Assembly (NCBI GenBank): GCA_014529385.2
Contig: CM043949.1
Location: forward strand, 112,408,477 to 112,472,476
Source: Adiantum capillus-veneris
Lineage: Eukaryota; Streptophyta; Polypodiopsida; Polypodiales; Pteridaceae
DNA: 64,000 bases
Direction of reading: 5' to 3'
In this document: one piece after another, positions 23,040-33,994 of the stretch
Layout of the letters: each line of letters opens with the position of its first letter
Position numbering within the stretch: the first letter of the stretch is position 1
The notes under the pieces: generated by a model
What the model was told of the DNA's origin: nothing
Database searches by the model: none
Seen by the model: only the letters and a program-made list of their open reading frames with translations
Made by a program: the position numbers and the translations under genes

Positions 23040-24338
23040 AAATGAAAAACTCGCAAATGTTAAATCCCCTGCCATATTCAACTGTCTACAAGCATAAGAA
23101 ATAGGAAAATCAATTTTCTCGTCTCCTGGTTGAGCTAGTATACACCCAATGGAAAAATTGGAACCATCTACATGTATTTGAAATATCTTATTCCAATCTG
23201 GTGCTTTCAATATTGGGGCTGAAGTGAGAGCTTGATTAAGCTTCATGAAGGATTCTTCACACTGATCAGTCTAGTCAAAGAGTGTTTTAATTAGTTGTAC
23301 ATGGGTTTTGAAATTATAGTATACATGTAAATAAATTTTCTGTAATATCCACAATGCGCCATGAAAGCTTGAACCCCTTTGACTATTTTCGTCCTAGGCA
23401 ATTCAGCAATAACATGAATTTTATCAATATCAGTAGCTATGCCATTTTTAGACACGATATGTCCAAGAATTTTTCCTTATATGTCCATAAATGTGCACTT
23501 TTCAGGATTTAAGCAAATCCTATAAAGTCTACATTTTTCAAAGACCTTTTTGAGGTGTTCAAAATGATCAGCTCGGATTGATGAATGTACACATAAATCA
23601 TCCATATATACTTCCAAGAAATTCCGAAGGTATTCCTTCAAAGCATGGCTCATCAATCTTTGAAAGGTGGTAGGAGCATTAGTTAACCCAAAAGGCATAA
23701 CCCGATAAGCAAAAATACCCCATTCAGTTGGCTTTTTAATCTGATCTTATGGGTCAACCAAAAGTTGATTGTATCCCAAAAAGCCATCTAAAAAAGCTGT
23801 AAGCTTCTTTTCCTGCAATTCGTTCTAAAACATGTTCAGTGATTGAAAGAGGAAAGTAGTGGTAGTTGCATTCACTTTCTTGAGATTGACACATACTCTT
23901 AATTTTCCATTTTTCTTGGGTACTACCACAATTGGAAACGCCCAATCTGTGTGTTCAATTTCATAAATGAATTCGGCTTCCTTTAACTTTTTTCTATCTC
24001 TTCTTTGGTCTTTCTGGCAAATGTCTCATTATAAGTGTATGGCCTTTGTCTGCTTGGTTTTGCATCATCTCTCATAGGTATTGTATGTTGACAGATTTTT
24101 GGATCAATACCCTTGAGATCCTTATAAGACCAAGAAAAGATATCTCGAAATTCTTTCAGTAAGCTTAACAAAAGCTCTTCTCCTTCTTCCGTCAGGTCGT
24201 TTGCAATGTAGGCAGGTTTAGGCTCTTCTCTTGGTTCATCCAGATCTATCTTTTTTGCATTTTCAGGTCCTTCGTATGACTCACTCTGTTTTCTTAGTTC
24301 CCTGACAAGTTGTTTGACTATGATCTTTCGGTCTTGGA
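23040..24338 (-). pseudogene. pol: Gypsy RT and partial RNase H (Tat-like element)
   Basis: From 24338 leftward: an acidic linker (EELLLSLLKEFRDIFSW), then KGIDPKICQHTIP before the RT core. Next come a degenerate stretch (23945-23754) with stops, MPFGLTNAPTTFQRLM and YMDDLCVHS (catalytic YMDD, near 23605), NPEKCTF, then the RNase H start APILKAPDWNKIFQIHVDGSNF...GCILAQPGDEKIDFPISYACRQLN. In RNase H the first acidic residue is in HVDGS. After RQLN the frame dissolves into unrelated sequence at about 23050. At least three stops or frameshifts separate these blocks. Confidence 0.85.
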
Positions 24339-24542
24339 TGTTGGGGTGTAGGCCAGGTGGCCGTGGGAAACCACCCTTGTATACTTGATTTCACCTAATC
24401 AATATAGGGAGAAAAAAAGAGAGGGTTGACTCTTCTCTTTCTTCTCCACTAACCCAACACATGCTGTCTGTGATTCACCCCCTTCCCCATTCTCTTCTTC
24501 CCCTCTCTTGCACACACTCCATACACACAATACACGCGCACA
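24339..24542 (+). repeat. 5' LTR of copia element
   Basis: It begins tgttggggtgtagg immediately after gypsy coding sequence and ends cgcgcaca, five bases before the primer site. At about 204 bp it is short. There is a pyrimidine-rich 3' half and no second copy in the window. The boundary at the 3' end is uncertain by a few bases. Confidence 0.75.
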
Positions 24543-24547
24543 ATAAT

Positions 24548-24559
24548 TGGTATCAGAGC
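24548..24559 (+). promoter_or_regulatory. Primer-binding site of copia element
   Basis: TGGTATCAGAGC, tRNA-iMet type, followed by tcagggc. It is placed as expected just downstream of the short LTR. Confidence 0.9.
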
Positions 24560-25581
24560 TCAGGGCATCCGACCCCGAGCCCTGGCTCACCGCACATGCA
24601 GCGACCCCAATCGAGATAAGGGAGCAGGCAGTCAGAACCTTCCGGTAATGCATTGTGTAAGCTCAAGCTCGATCGACTGTGGGAGCAGCAGTTTGTAGTG
24701 AGCTCATTGGGGCAACCAGAGAACCGAGAAGCAAAAGGAGGGCTAATATGGGGGAAATCGAGCCAATTGAGGCAACCAACTGAAATTGAAGGCTTGCAGG
24801 TTTGTAGCTCTCGGGAAATACAGTACAAGTCAAAGGCATAAGCCTTTTGCAGAGCTTGAGCACAGGAAATCGACACAACGGGCAGCAAGGCAAGGCTTGG
24901 AGCAGGACTCGAGGCAGTAGCTCGAGTTTGAGCAAATCCTGCAGTGCAAGAGCTTGGAGATGGTGAGCACTTGAATGCAGCCGAGTACAATCAAGCAGGC
25001 TAAGGGCAAGAGTTGAAAGGCTCGAATGAAATTGAGCAAGCTTTAGGAGCTGAATTCGGGCAGAGGAGGCAAATCGAGCACCCAGCATAGCCAATTGCAA
25101 TGCGAGCAGATCGGGCAGTGCTACTCCATTGAGGCAATTTGGGCAAAGCATTGCCATTCAAGGAGGCACACTCAAGATGTAACAAAAGTTGGGCAGCAGC
25201 TTTACATTGCAAGGAATTTGGGCAGCAGGTCGTGAGAGTTTGGGCTAGGAGCTCTCGAGTAGGAGCGCAGCAAATTTGGGCCACCAGAGAGAACTGAGAG
25301 CAGGAGTCCAAGGTTGTGTGTGCACTCACACACACACACACACACACAGAGTCGTCGACTGCAGGCACCATTCGACAGACAGCAGCGATTTTTTTAATTT
25401 CACACTCCCACAATAGTGTGTGTGCAAGGGCTCATTCCCACCGAGCCTGCGAGACCGAATCCCCCGACTCCTCTCCTCGAGCTTGTGAAAAGAAAGTTTC
25501 TCAGAAATTTGCAGTTGTGAGATAGAGAGATAGACACACATTCTCTCATTGCGCGAAAAGCTTGTGAGATAGAGAGTGAGC

Positions 25582-25630
<49 letters not shown>

Positions 25631-26907
25631 ACACCGTGCTTGCGAGCGAGCACAAGCAACCGAGTCCGACAAGTTGAGAGCAATCTTCACAGATCGAGCA
25701 AGATCTACGATCGATACCGATCTGACTCGGTATTGACCGCTCGAGCATTGGCATTTTACGGCTACTCGGCTAGCCACTTCCGCACAGCGGGGCAGAAGGC
25801 GACATCGACATCGACACCGCTCATGCACACCGGCTCGACACTGCTCATTGCGGCGGATCTCTGACATCCGACCCAGACACCGGGCGTTTTCCCTAGACGA
25901 GCGCGTTCCCGTGATCGACGACCGTGCTTGCGACATGCGCGGGTGAGGTACCTCTATCATAGAGGAGTGACACAAGGCAATGGCACCGAGCGCACAGATC
26001 GCCCTGTACGACACAATTTACGGGTATGATACCTTTGGAGGCTATTAGACTAGCATATTTCTGCCCGATAGCGGCACATAGCGACACCGACATGCAGGTT
26101 ATAGGCTACAGGGGGGTTTTTCATCCCATTCACTCAAAGATTCCTTAGGTTACCAGACACAGTGCTTTCACAGGCAATTTGGCAATCATTTCGACAGCAG
26201 ATTCTCTGCGGACACATGCGTTGACAGATGCATTTTGTTGTGAGCACGCCTAGTGCTACTAAGCTCTTTTGAGAGCAGATATCCCCGTAGGGATCACTTT
26301 CACTGCATGCAGAAGTTCTTGGCGCCTGTTTGAGCGCGGTTTTACTCATGTACATTGAGTTGCGGACACTGCCCACTGTACTACGTGTGGAGCCATTTTT
26401 GGCTATTTTAGCAGTTTTTCCCGGTCGTTTCTAAGACTCGGACCGGAAGAGCCCTTTCTGAGACTGTGGCTAGTCCATTTGTGTCTGCATTAGCCTTTGG
26501 AGGGTCGATAGCGTGAGGTTTTCTTTGAGTTGGGGTGTGCTCGAATGTTGAGACGCTTTCGGTGATACAGGTAGCTGGAGTTCCCCTTTACGGTACCCTC
26601 GCCATAGGATATGTATCTAGACGGTTATTTATGCTTTTGACGCCGAGTTGGCACTCACATAGCAGTTTTTTTGTGCAGTAGATGCTCAGTTAGTGCAGTT
26701 GGCACATTTATATGCATTTTGAGTTGAGTTTTGAATCCTCATACAAAGGAGACTCTGCCGGATTTACTTCCTGCGAGTCGTGACTTCCATTGTTGGCACT
26801 TTTGAGTCTATTTCGGTTGAGATTTTACTCCCGATACAATGGTTAGCTGCCCAAATTTCTACAGCTTCTCGCCATAGTTTGGCACCTCTCAAACCCTCTT
26901 ATCAACG
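24560..26907 (+). other. Long copia leader with G/A-rich low-complexity sequence
   Basis: About 2.35 kb between primer site and gag start, far longer than the few hundred bases common in copia elements. Up to about 25300 it is built from recurring words such as gagcaag, gggcagca and tcgagca. A (CA)n stretch lies at about 25325-25349 and a (GA)n array at 25590-25626. No gene is recognised in either strand; the long minus-strand frames are low-complexity shadows. Confidence 0.6.
25590..25626. repeat. (GA)n microsatellite in copia leader
   Basis: About 37 bp of AG repeats, preceded by further imperfect gagata and gagag repeats. Confidence 0.95.
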
Positions 26908-27712
26908 ATGGCTTCTTCTTCAAAAAAGGAGGAGTATTTCATTCGGAAGTTCGATGGCAGCAACTTCACCATGTGGAAAGAGCGCATGAAAGATGTTTTG
27001 ATAAACAAAGGCCTCTTAGAACTGTTGAAAGAGCGTGCAGAGGATGATGATTATACACAAGCTCAATGGGAGCTTTTGGATGCAAAAGCCATGGCTACAA
27101 TACATCTACATCTAGCCGAGTCAGTCTTCTTCACTATCATAGGGAAGAAAACAACCAAGGAACTTTGGGACAGCTTATGTTCAGCATGGGAGAGCAAAAG
27201 TGCATCCAACAAAGTTTTTCTTATGAAAAATCTTAGGAAGCTCAACATGAAAGAAGGTAGCATAGTTTCTTGTCACTTAAATGAGTTCAACTCCTTGTTT
27301 AGTCAGCTGACATCTCAGGGCTTTAAGGAGTTTGACGATGAACTCAAGTCCATCTTCTTGTTATGCTCTCTACCCAGTTCATGGGATATCTTTTGCACAG
27401 CCAGTAGCAATTCAGCTCCGAATGGCAGGTTAGAGTTGAATGTTGTCACAGTTGTGTTGCTCACTGAAGGGATTCGCCATAAATCTTTCGATAATGCTAG
27501 TCATGGAGATGCATATATGGCTGGCAGTTCAACAAAGCCAAGAGGCCATGACAGGAACAAATAAAAAATCAAAAGTAGAGAGTGTAATCCTCGTAGTCCT
27601 AGCAGACACAAGAACCAAAGTAGAGACCGCAATGCCAGAAATGTCGAGTGTTACTATTGCCACAAGAAGGGTCGTTACAAAAGGGATTGTCGCAGTTTCC
27701 TAAGAGATCAGA
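26908..27712 (+). pseudogene. gag: Copia gag with zinc knuckle (one stop)
   Basis: Starts MASSSKKEEYFIRKFDGSNF at 26908. The copia gag (UBN2-type) domain follows: NFTMWKERMKDVL, TTKELWDSL, and FNSLFSQLTSQGFKEFDDELKSI-type core residues. A single in-frame TAA at 27562-27564 ends it, but the same frame continues through an Arg/Ser-rich linker to CYYCHKKGRYKRDC (27649-27690). In that knuckle the histidine of C-x2-C-x4-H-x4-C is an arginine, so zinc binding is probably lost. One frame therefore links gag to protease, as in normal copia polyproteins. Confidence 0.88.
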
Positions 27713-28255
27713 AAAACATGCAAAAGGATAATTCTAGCAAAGGCAAAAGTACAGTAAAGATTGAGGAGCTCAATATTGTTGAGTCTCCCATACCTACCAC
27801 TGCAGTAGAGGATGCTCCTCCTCCAGTGATGCTCATTATGCCCACAGAGATTCATGCCGAGGTGACAGCAGATGCTTCAGATGTTCTCATTTTCACTTCA
27901 GATCTCACTCCAGATGCTTTGGTTCAACAGGATGAGGGTTATGCACAAAATTGGATCCTTGATTCTAGTGCAAGTTTTCATGTCACACCGCATAGAGAGT
28001 GGTTTTCCTCTTATGCATCCATGCATGGAATTATTGGTGATTCCTATGAGCTTGACATTATTGGCATTGGTGATGTGAAACTTCAGATGCATAATGGCAC
28101 TACTTTTGTGCTACAGAATGTCAGACATGTGCCCAAGCTTACGAAAAGCTTGCTTTCTATGGGTCAATTGGATGATCTTGGCTACACTACAGTTTTTGGT
28201 AATCGTTCTTGGATGATCCACAAGAACAACCTTATCATGATGAAAGGTAATGGGA
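27713..28255 (+). pseudogene. pol: Copia protease and GAG-pre-integrase region (truncated)
   Basis: In the same frame as gag. The protease active-site block reads WILDSSASFHVTPHREWF, where DSGAS is usual; the glycine is replaced by serine at about 27964. The C-terminal half of the protease region follows (VKLQMHNGTTFVLQNVRHVP, LLSMGQLDDLGY, MIHKNNLIMMKG). Similarity ends near 28250 and the frame runs on into the antisense of the gypsy element to a stop at 28359. Confidence 0.85.
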
Positions 28256-28261
28256 TGGAGC

Positions 28262-29640
28262 ACTATCCTCCTCAATGGTTTCTATTTCAGTGGTATATAT
28301 CTCCTTTAGAGCTTTCTTCAAATCTTGATACTTCTTTCTTCATTCAACTCGTGTCATGATTGAATCCTTGTCCTGGTATTTAGGTTTTTCTTGAGTTTCT
28401 TTTCTCATTTTTCTCAATGCTTTTGACATTTCCTGCTTTTCATTTAAAGGATATCTACCAATGATTTTGTCTTTGACACAATCATGTGCATCTATTTGTA
28501 TCAAAAATTGTGTTCTACTAAAGATTGATGGCATAGGTCTAGATTTCAAGTTTTTGGTGTTTCTTTTCTTCTATACCATTTATGTCTTCTCGGTTTCTGG
28601 TTTGGAAAGTCAAAAATCTTTTCCTCCCCTCTTTTCATGAGTAGTTTAGCTCTCACATGTTCTTTTTCCGACCCCGAATCGTCTGAGGTAGCTGAGTGTT
28701 CTTCTAACTCAGTTGTTGTTGCATCATAGTAGAGGTATGAAAAGACTTGTTGAGCTTTCATTAAGTCCTTAGATTCTTGAATTTCTTCTTCAATGTGAGG
28801 GGTTGAGATCATTTGTATGGGAACTATGTCATAGCCATCCTCATTGCAAAATTGAGTAGGCATAGACGTATTTATACACATATCCATTATCGCCAAAATT
28901 TGAGTCCACTCAAATGGCTCAAACAAATGCTCCGAAAAGGGTTCAGGTACATAAGCTTCATCTGTGTAATCCCTTTCTAAGATACATTCTTCTTGTTTTA
29001 GGCTCCCGTTTTCTGGGGCTCCACACATCCAAAAAGGTGTGTCTTTGTTCATCCAAGATGGAAGCTTAGTTTCAGTCGAAGAGACTGAGTCAAATTTTTG
29101 TATGGGCGTTTTCATGACATCTTTATAAGTGTGATCTTTTAGATTAACCCTTGTTATTAATCCTTGCTTCAAGTACAGATAATTGTTTTTCCAATCTTGA
29201 ATGAGTTGTACTTGTCGCATGAAAGGTCTTCCTAAGATGATTTCATAATTGAGTTTCTTCCCAAAGTCCACTATGCAAAAGTATGTTGATAATCAATTCC
29301 AGAAGAGCTAACTAACACTTTTTCAAGTAGTCTTAAGGGTCTTTCGATGTGTCCATCAGTCAATTGTAATTTCATTTGAGTTTGTCTAATGGTTGGCTTT
29401 CCACATGATTCCCATACTACTTTTGTGGCTATGGCTATGCCTACTCCACTATTTAGTATTGCCATGGTTTCTATATCATTATATCTCACTGGAGAGGTTG
29501 TGTTTCCTTCTTCCCCTTCAAATTATTCTCCAACTTTGCTCATTGGAACGGATCAAATCTCTTTGTTATCCAATTCGTGTTTTAATTTTTCAAATGATTC
29601 ACGATTGCCCTGTTATCCCCACCTTCTCTAGATTTTTTTA
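28262..29640 (-). pseudogene. pol: Gypsy protease and linker of the Tat-like element
   Basis: From right to left: METMAILNSGVGIAIATK marks the protease, whose catalytic DSG has become NSG (about 29450), then VLVSSSGIDYQHTFA, and across a stop near 29271 VDFGKKLNYEIILGRPFMRQ, a conserved post-protease block. A long acidic linker of about 240 codons (29271-28546) includes SWMNKDTPFWMC and YDIVPIQMIS. The next frame (28549-28340) includes DAHDCVKDKIIGRYP. The copia insertion follows. Loss of the catalytic aspartate by one transition makes the enzyme dead independently of the other breaks. Confidence 0.75.
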
Positions 29641-31102
29641 TAGAACATTCCATAGATATGGTCTGATTTTTAACAATTCTCCTAAAGTAAGAGTGCATTG
29701 AATGGGTGTAGACATGATTGAATGGATGGTGTCTACCTTTAGGGTCTGTTTTGCTCTTTTTATCTGAGTGGTTTTATACATTATGGATTCGTCTTCGTTA
29801 TCTCCCAAGTAAGAGGGTAGTGTTTCCAAAGTCATTGGTTTAGACATTCTTGAAGCTTCAGAGCCGCAACCCCCATACAAGGATTGTACATCATGTCCAT
29901 ATCAGGAGGTAGATTGTCTAACCAAACTTCCTCTATAGGAGCTGACTTCAAAGTTAGGCTCCCATCATTAATCTCCTTAAATTTTTTCCATAAGTGTCCA
30001 TGGAAATAAAATATGCCTTCTGCTCTTAGCACTTGCTTAACGTTTTCTAAGTGGTCATATGGATCCCCAGATCCATTGTATTTTCTGATCCATTTTTGAA
30101 AATCAGCTGGTCTGACACGTCTATTGGGTTCAACTCCAGGTCTCCTAGTAGTTGGTCCTGTTCCGAGTCCTTCAAACCAGTCTGTTGGAAATAGTGACTC
30201 ATGTAGCCCTGGAGACTGGCTTTAGTGTCACCCAATTTCTTCGTGATGAGGTAGTTTTGGGTTTTTTAACATTGCTCCCAAAAGATCTCTCACGGAGTTC
30301 CTCTCTTGGAATAGTTTCTGGTTCTTGGCCCAATATCCAATCTCTTATGGAGTACCCTTGGTATTTGGTTTGTTCCACCTCCTCAGGACTCATCATAACA
30401 AATCTATTGTTATAACAGTCCCTAAATAGGTAGGTTGGTAGATCTGTTGAGCCCTTGTCTCTGATTTTGAAGATATATATATGATCTTCATGGGGGTTAA
30501 ATGTCCTAATTTGGTATGAGAAGTCCATAGAAGATCTTTGACGTTCCTATCCTCCCAACAATAGACTCCGATCCTAGGATTATCGGTGTTAAGCCATTTC
30601 AATGGCTTCAAATCAACTTGATCGTATCCCTCGAATTCAAAATTTGATGGTCCTTCTTTTGCCGCCGTATTTGAAATTATGGTATTTACTTCTAACCCCC
30701 GTTTGTCATCACATCAGGGTTTTCAACTTGTAAATACTGAGCTCCGTTTTTATCCATACACATTTTTCCTTGATTGTTTGCCCCAATTTCCTCTTCAAAC
30801 TCTATGTCATGGTCATCAATGTGAATAGCATACTCTTCATTAGGATCCAAGTAAACATGAGCTCCATGGCCATTAGTCTTATAAAGGGTGAGTATATGCT
30901 TATACCGCGCTGTCGTTTCGGTTCTTGAATGAGTCGAATAAAAAGAAATTTCAGATGTTGATTCTGAAAAAGTATCTGAGACTTCTTCAAAGATAATGTT
31001 CAAGTGATCGCCTTGATTCACACTCTCTTCGGTGGATACTCTATTAGCGGTCTCTCCAAATATGCCTTGGTTTGCTAGTATATGACCAGATCTAAGGTTC
31101 AT
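29640..31102 (-). pseudogene. gag: Gag-like region of the Tat-like element
   Basis: Starts MNLRSGHILANQGIF at 31102; LRSG near an N-terminus is common in plant gypsy polyproteins. An acidic first block (about 136 codons) is followed, across frames, by NTDNPRIGVYCWEDRNVKDL, TSHTKLGHLTPMK, DLPTYLFRDCYNN and YQGYSIRDWILGQEPE. Further blocks at 30032-29832 and 29880-29638 are separated by stops. No CCHC knuckle is seen. I identify this as gag by position and composition; an added ORF of unknown function is not excluded. Confidence 0.55.
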
Positions 31103-33057
31103 ATAGACTTGTGAAGTCCTAGATAGAGTACTTACCGTCGGATTAATTTGTTATCCTTTCTTCCATTTGAATTGATTGCAACTTCTGTCAAGCTTTCAAT
31201 TCCTTGTCTACAACCTGATTTCTGTATGAGTATTAATCAAGTTAGCTATTCTTTCACAAAGACTGTACAATTAGTTTTCTAACTATTGTGACTGGTCTGT
31301 ATATCTCTTCAATTTGAGCTAAGTGAGTTAATTGGGACTTTCAGATTCTATTTTTGCAAAAAGCCAAAGGACTAATCTGCAACCTATAAAATGAGTGAAC
31401 ATGTACTAATGTGGATCCGATTTAACCCAAAATTGACCGGTGGCCCTGTATTATGTTGTTTTAACACTGTACAAGCTCAAAAGTCCAAAAGTTTGTCTCT
31501 GTGTATCAGAAATAAATAATCACGACTATTTATTTTTCTTATTTTTTTACAATTTTTGGCTTGTTTTGCCAAGTATTCAACTTGTTAAGGTCTGTGGACA
31601 AGTTTCACCAATTTTGAACGAAATTTGTTCAAGTTATCAATTGTTTAGTGTCCGCAGACTCAGTTTTCGAGAATCTGGCTTAAGTATCACTTTTGTGATC
31701 CAAATTTCACCAAATTTGATTTGTGTGGTCTACTTGGTATGCTTGACCTTGTGGTATACTCAAATGTGCAAAAATGTCCAATTTTGTAGCAGATATAAAT
31801 AATTACAATTATTTACTCCTGGAAATTTTATGCAATTTTTTGCCACAATGTTGACACAGAATGGTTAAGCAGCTCAACTTAAGCTCCCTAGCCAAGTTTC
31901 ATCAAGTTTGGATAATCCCTGTTGAAATGGTCAATAATTTTGTGTCTGCAGACTGACTTTACCCACAATTTTCACTTCAATGATCCAAACCTTACCAAAT
32001 TTGATTTGTGGGCTTAATATAACATGCTAAAACTAGTGGTATGTTGGGTTGGTCCAAAAAGTTGAGAAATGGGACAAAAGTAAATAATTGCGATTATTTA
32101 CGTTTGGTAAATTTTTGCATCTTTTTTATCAACTGAGCATGTACACTTGTTTAACACTTCAATATAAGCCTACGAGTCAAGTTTCACTAAGTTTGAACAA
32201 GATTTTCCCAATTTACACTCAAGTTTTCGACAATCAGTACAGATTTTAGTTTTTATCAAGGTTTTGGTTAGTTTGGTGATCCAAATTCTATGGGCCTTTA
32301 CAAAAGATGTTTATACACATGCATATAGTCTCTGGTATCAACCTTGGTCACTTTTGAGCTGAAAGTAAATAATCATGATTATTTACTTTTGGCCTAAAAT
32401 GAACACTTTTTTCAACTTTTTCAGTGGACAGTCTTCTTATGATCTATTTTAAGCCTCTGAGTCAAGTCAAAACTTAATTTGGCCTAAAATGTTAAGAAAA
32501 AGTAAATAGTTTAAGTTTTTGCAAACTCTTAAAAATTTACCTCAAATACATCCGTACACTTACCCACTAGTTCATACAACGTTTAAAGCATAATCTCCAG
32601 TCGGATTCAATGGTTGACAATCTTTTGGTGTTGTTTCCAGCCGTAAATTCTGTAACTTCACATAAATAAGTCACAAATAATTCTTTTGGAGAGAGAAATG
32701 TTCTGGGATCCCACCTCGGATTCTACTTACCCTACTCCTAGATTCTACTTCAATGGGGTTGTGGAAAGTGTCCACAAACACTCGTTTTCTTGTTTTTAAT
32801 GGTTTTTTGAGCTTTGATCTTAAGACTTGTCTCGTCCATCAATCATTCTCAAAATTCTAATCTAATCCTACAGTCCTACAATCCTAAAAGGTACTTAGCA
32901 AGTACAACCTACTTCCAAGCTACCTCTACACAACAAAAGACGCCAATCTTAAGCTATGCGGTTTTAAAAAGAAAGTTCTGACTCTAGGTGATCTTACAGG
33001 AAGTTAAAGGATAACTTCATAAGACGCTGGTGTTTTTTCTTAGTTTAGGTCTCTTCG
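31103..33057 (-). other. Leader of the Tat-like element with four periodic palindromes
   Basis: Almost 2 kb between primer site and the first gag-like frame. From about 31440 to 32480 it consists of four diverged units of about 285 bp. Each contains a palindrome of the form GTAAATAAT...ATTATTTAC, centred near 31523, 31806, 32091 and 32376. Shared words between units include agtttcaccaa/agtttcatcaa, tccgcagact/tctgcagact and accaaatttgatttgtg. The rest (31103-31440 and 32480-33057) shows no repeats or coding signal. Confidence 0.8.
32362..32389. repeat. Perfect 28-bp palindrome (unit 4)
   Basis: Half-site AAAGTAAATAATCA followed by its exact complement, with no spacer. The other three copies (31510-31535, 31796-31815, 32080-32101) are shorter or carry central mismatches but keep the AAATAAT/ATTATTT arms. 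Confidence 0.95.
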
Positions 33058-33076
33058 TTTCCCGACAGTGGCGCCA
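33058..33076 (-). promoter_or_regulatory. Primer-binding site, tRNA-Asp type
   Basis: On the minus strand TGGCGCCACTGTCGGGAA begins three bases after the LTR end. It resembles the TGGCGCCGTTG...CGGGGA priming sites of Athila/Tat elements, complementary to tRNA-Asp, with a few substitutions. Confidence 0.75.
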
Positions 33077-33078
33077 AA

Positions 33079-33994
33079 TGTGGGACGGGTGTCTAACCTC
33101 ACTCCTATCTTATTGCAGACATGGCGAGAACCACGAATATAATTGTCAATCCATGGGAAAAACCTGACTCAACTAGTGCATAGAGGCTACAAGAGGTTTT
33201 CAATCTCTTGGAAAACAACAAACAACTCGCATCTATCTCAAGCTACACTCAAATGACAGAAATCACCAAAAGCTAGTCGCTAAATCGGCAAACAAATCAC
33301 AATCGGTACAGCATCAAACGACATCCAAACGTTACGAAACTTTTAGGAAATGTTTATAAGACCTAAGTACACATGCTTATGGTCTCAAATCTCACTTTAG
33401 GTCAAGTGCAAAAATCACAATTATTAATAGCAGTGAGTTTTTGTCCTAGTCGTTTCCGATCCAAAATGCATCTAAATGCTTAGCAATGATGCCCCAATAC
33501 CCCGCCTATACTTATTTTATGATTTTGAAACTTAAATTCCTACTTATGATGAAATTAAACCGCGGATCCGCGACACCAAAAACTACGGATTACCATGAAA
33601 GGCTTACGTCAATGCGTAGAGCTCTTACCTGTTGCGGTTGCAACGCAACAGACGGCACTGCAATGTGACAAGCAGAAAGGGAGTAGGAAGCGTGAGAAGG
33701 AGAGAAGTGAGTGTCGTTAGCTCATGCTGTGTTTCTATTATCCAAAAAACTTATAAAATACTTACAAAAATTGGCTTTTATACCTTAGCCAAGGTTTTGT
33801 GTGGTCAAAACTAATAATTGAGGAGCTCTAACTAAAGATAGGTTGATACAATCTAGAAGCTTGTAGCCCCGACTCATCAATTACACTATTTATCTGGAAA
33901 GTAGGAGTTAGACCATTCTCGATTTATCAAAATAATAAGTGTTTTTACAATAAAAGCTTCGAAAAATGTTATCCGAGTTAGCTTGCTGCTAACA
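33079..33994 (-). repeat. 5' LTR of the Tat-like element
   Basis: Plus-strand ends tgtgggacgg (33079) and gctgctaaca (33994) give TG...CA on the minus strand over 916 bp. The left end is three bases from the primer site. The right end meets chromovirus gag codon 14 exactly, which fixes it. ATTAC (33995-33999) is the likely target duplication. No second LTR copy is in the window. Confidence 0.75.

Larger units (their letters stand above)
24339..28255 (+). mobile_element. Ty1/copia element, 3'-truncated, nested in the gypsy element
   Basis: A plus-strand element with a 204-bp 5' LTR, tRNA-iMet primer site, an unusually long leader (about 2.35 kb), gag, zinc knuckle and the protease/GAG-pre-integrase region, ending abruptly near 28255. 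Integrase, RT, RNase H and the 3' LTR are absent. The gypsy frame is recognisable on both sides (ending ...QDRK at 24338, and ...IEEDSA near 28262), so the copia element inserted into the gypsy element and later lost its 3' half. TTGGA at 24334-24338 would be the left target duplication; no right partner is seen. Confidence 0.85.
23040..33994 (-). mobile_element. Tat/Athila-like Ty3/gypsy element, 3'-truncated, with nested copia
   Basis: Read from right to left: 5' LTR (33994-33079), tRNA-Asp-type primer site, a leader of about 2 kb with periodic palindromes, gag-like frames (31102 to about 29640), protease (29489-29190), an acidic linker, then the copia insertion, then RT and the start of RNase H, which ends near 23040. 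Integrase, the rest of RNase H and the 3' LTR are missing. The lineage call rests on the primer site and a long leader; domain motifs alone cannot settle it. The element lies in codon 14 of an older chromovirus gag (33995-34035). Confidence 0.75.

Noticed and set aside
24553-25157. Long minus-strand frames of 140-200 codons in the copia leader
   Set aside because: They are rich in Cys, Leu and Ser from repeated gagcaag/gggcagca words, overlap one another in several frames and carry no domain.
27563-28359. Separate host gene beginning at 27718
   Set aside because: It is in the same frame as the copia gag after one stop and carries copia protease motifs; its last 100 bases are antisense gypsy sequence.
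31503-32390. CRISPR-like array (regularly spaced palindromic repeats)
   Set aside because: Spacing of about 285 bp, related sequences between the palindromes, a eukaryotic retroelement context and no cas genes exclude CRISPR. It is a tandem repeat inside a gypsy leader.
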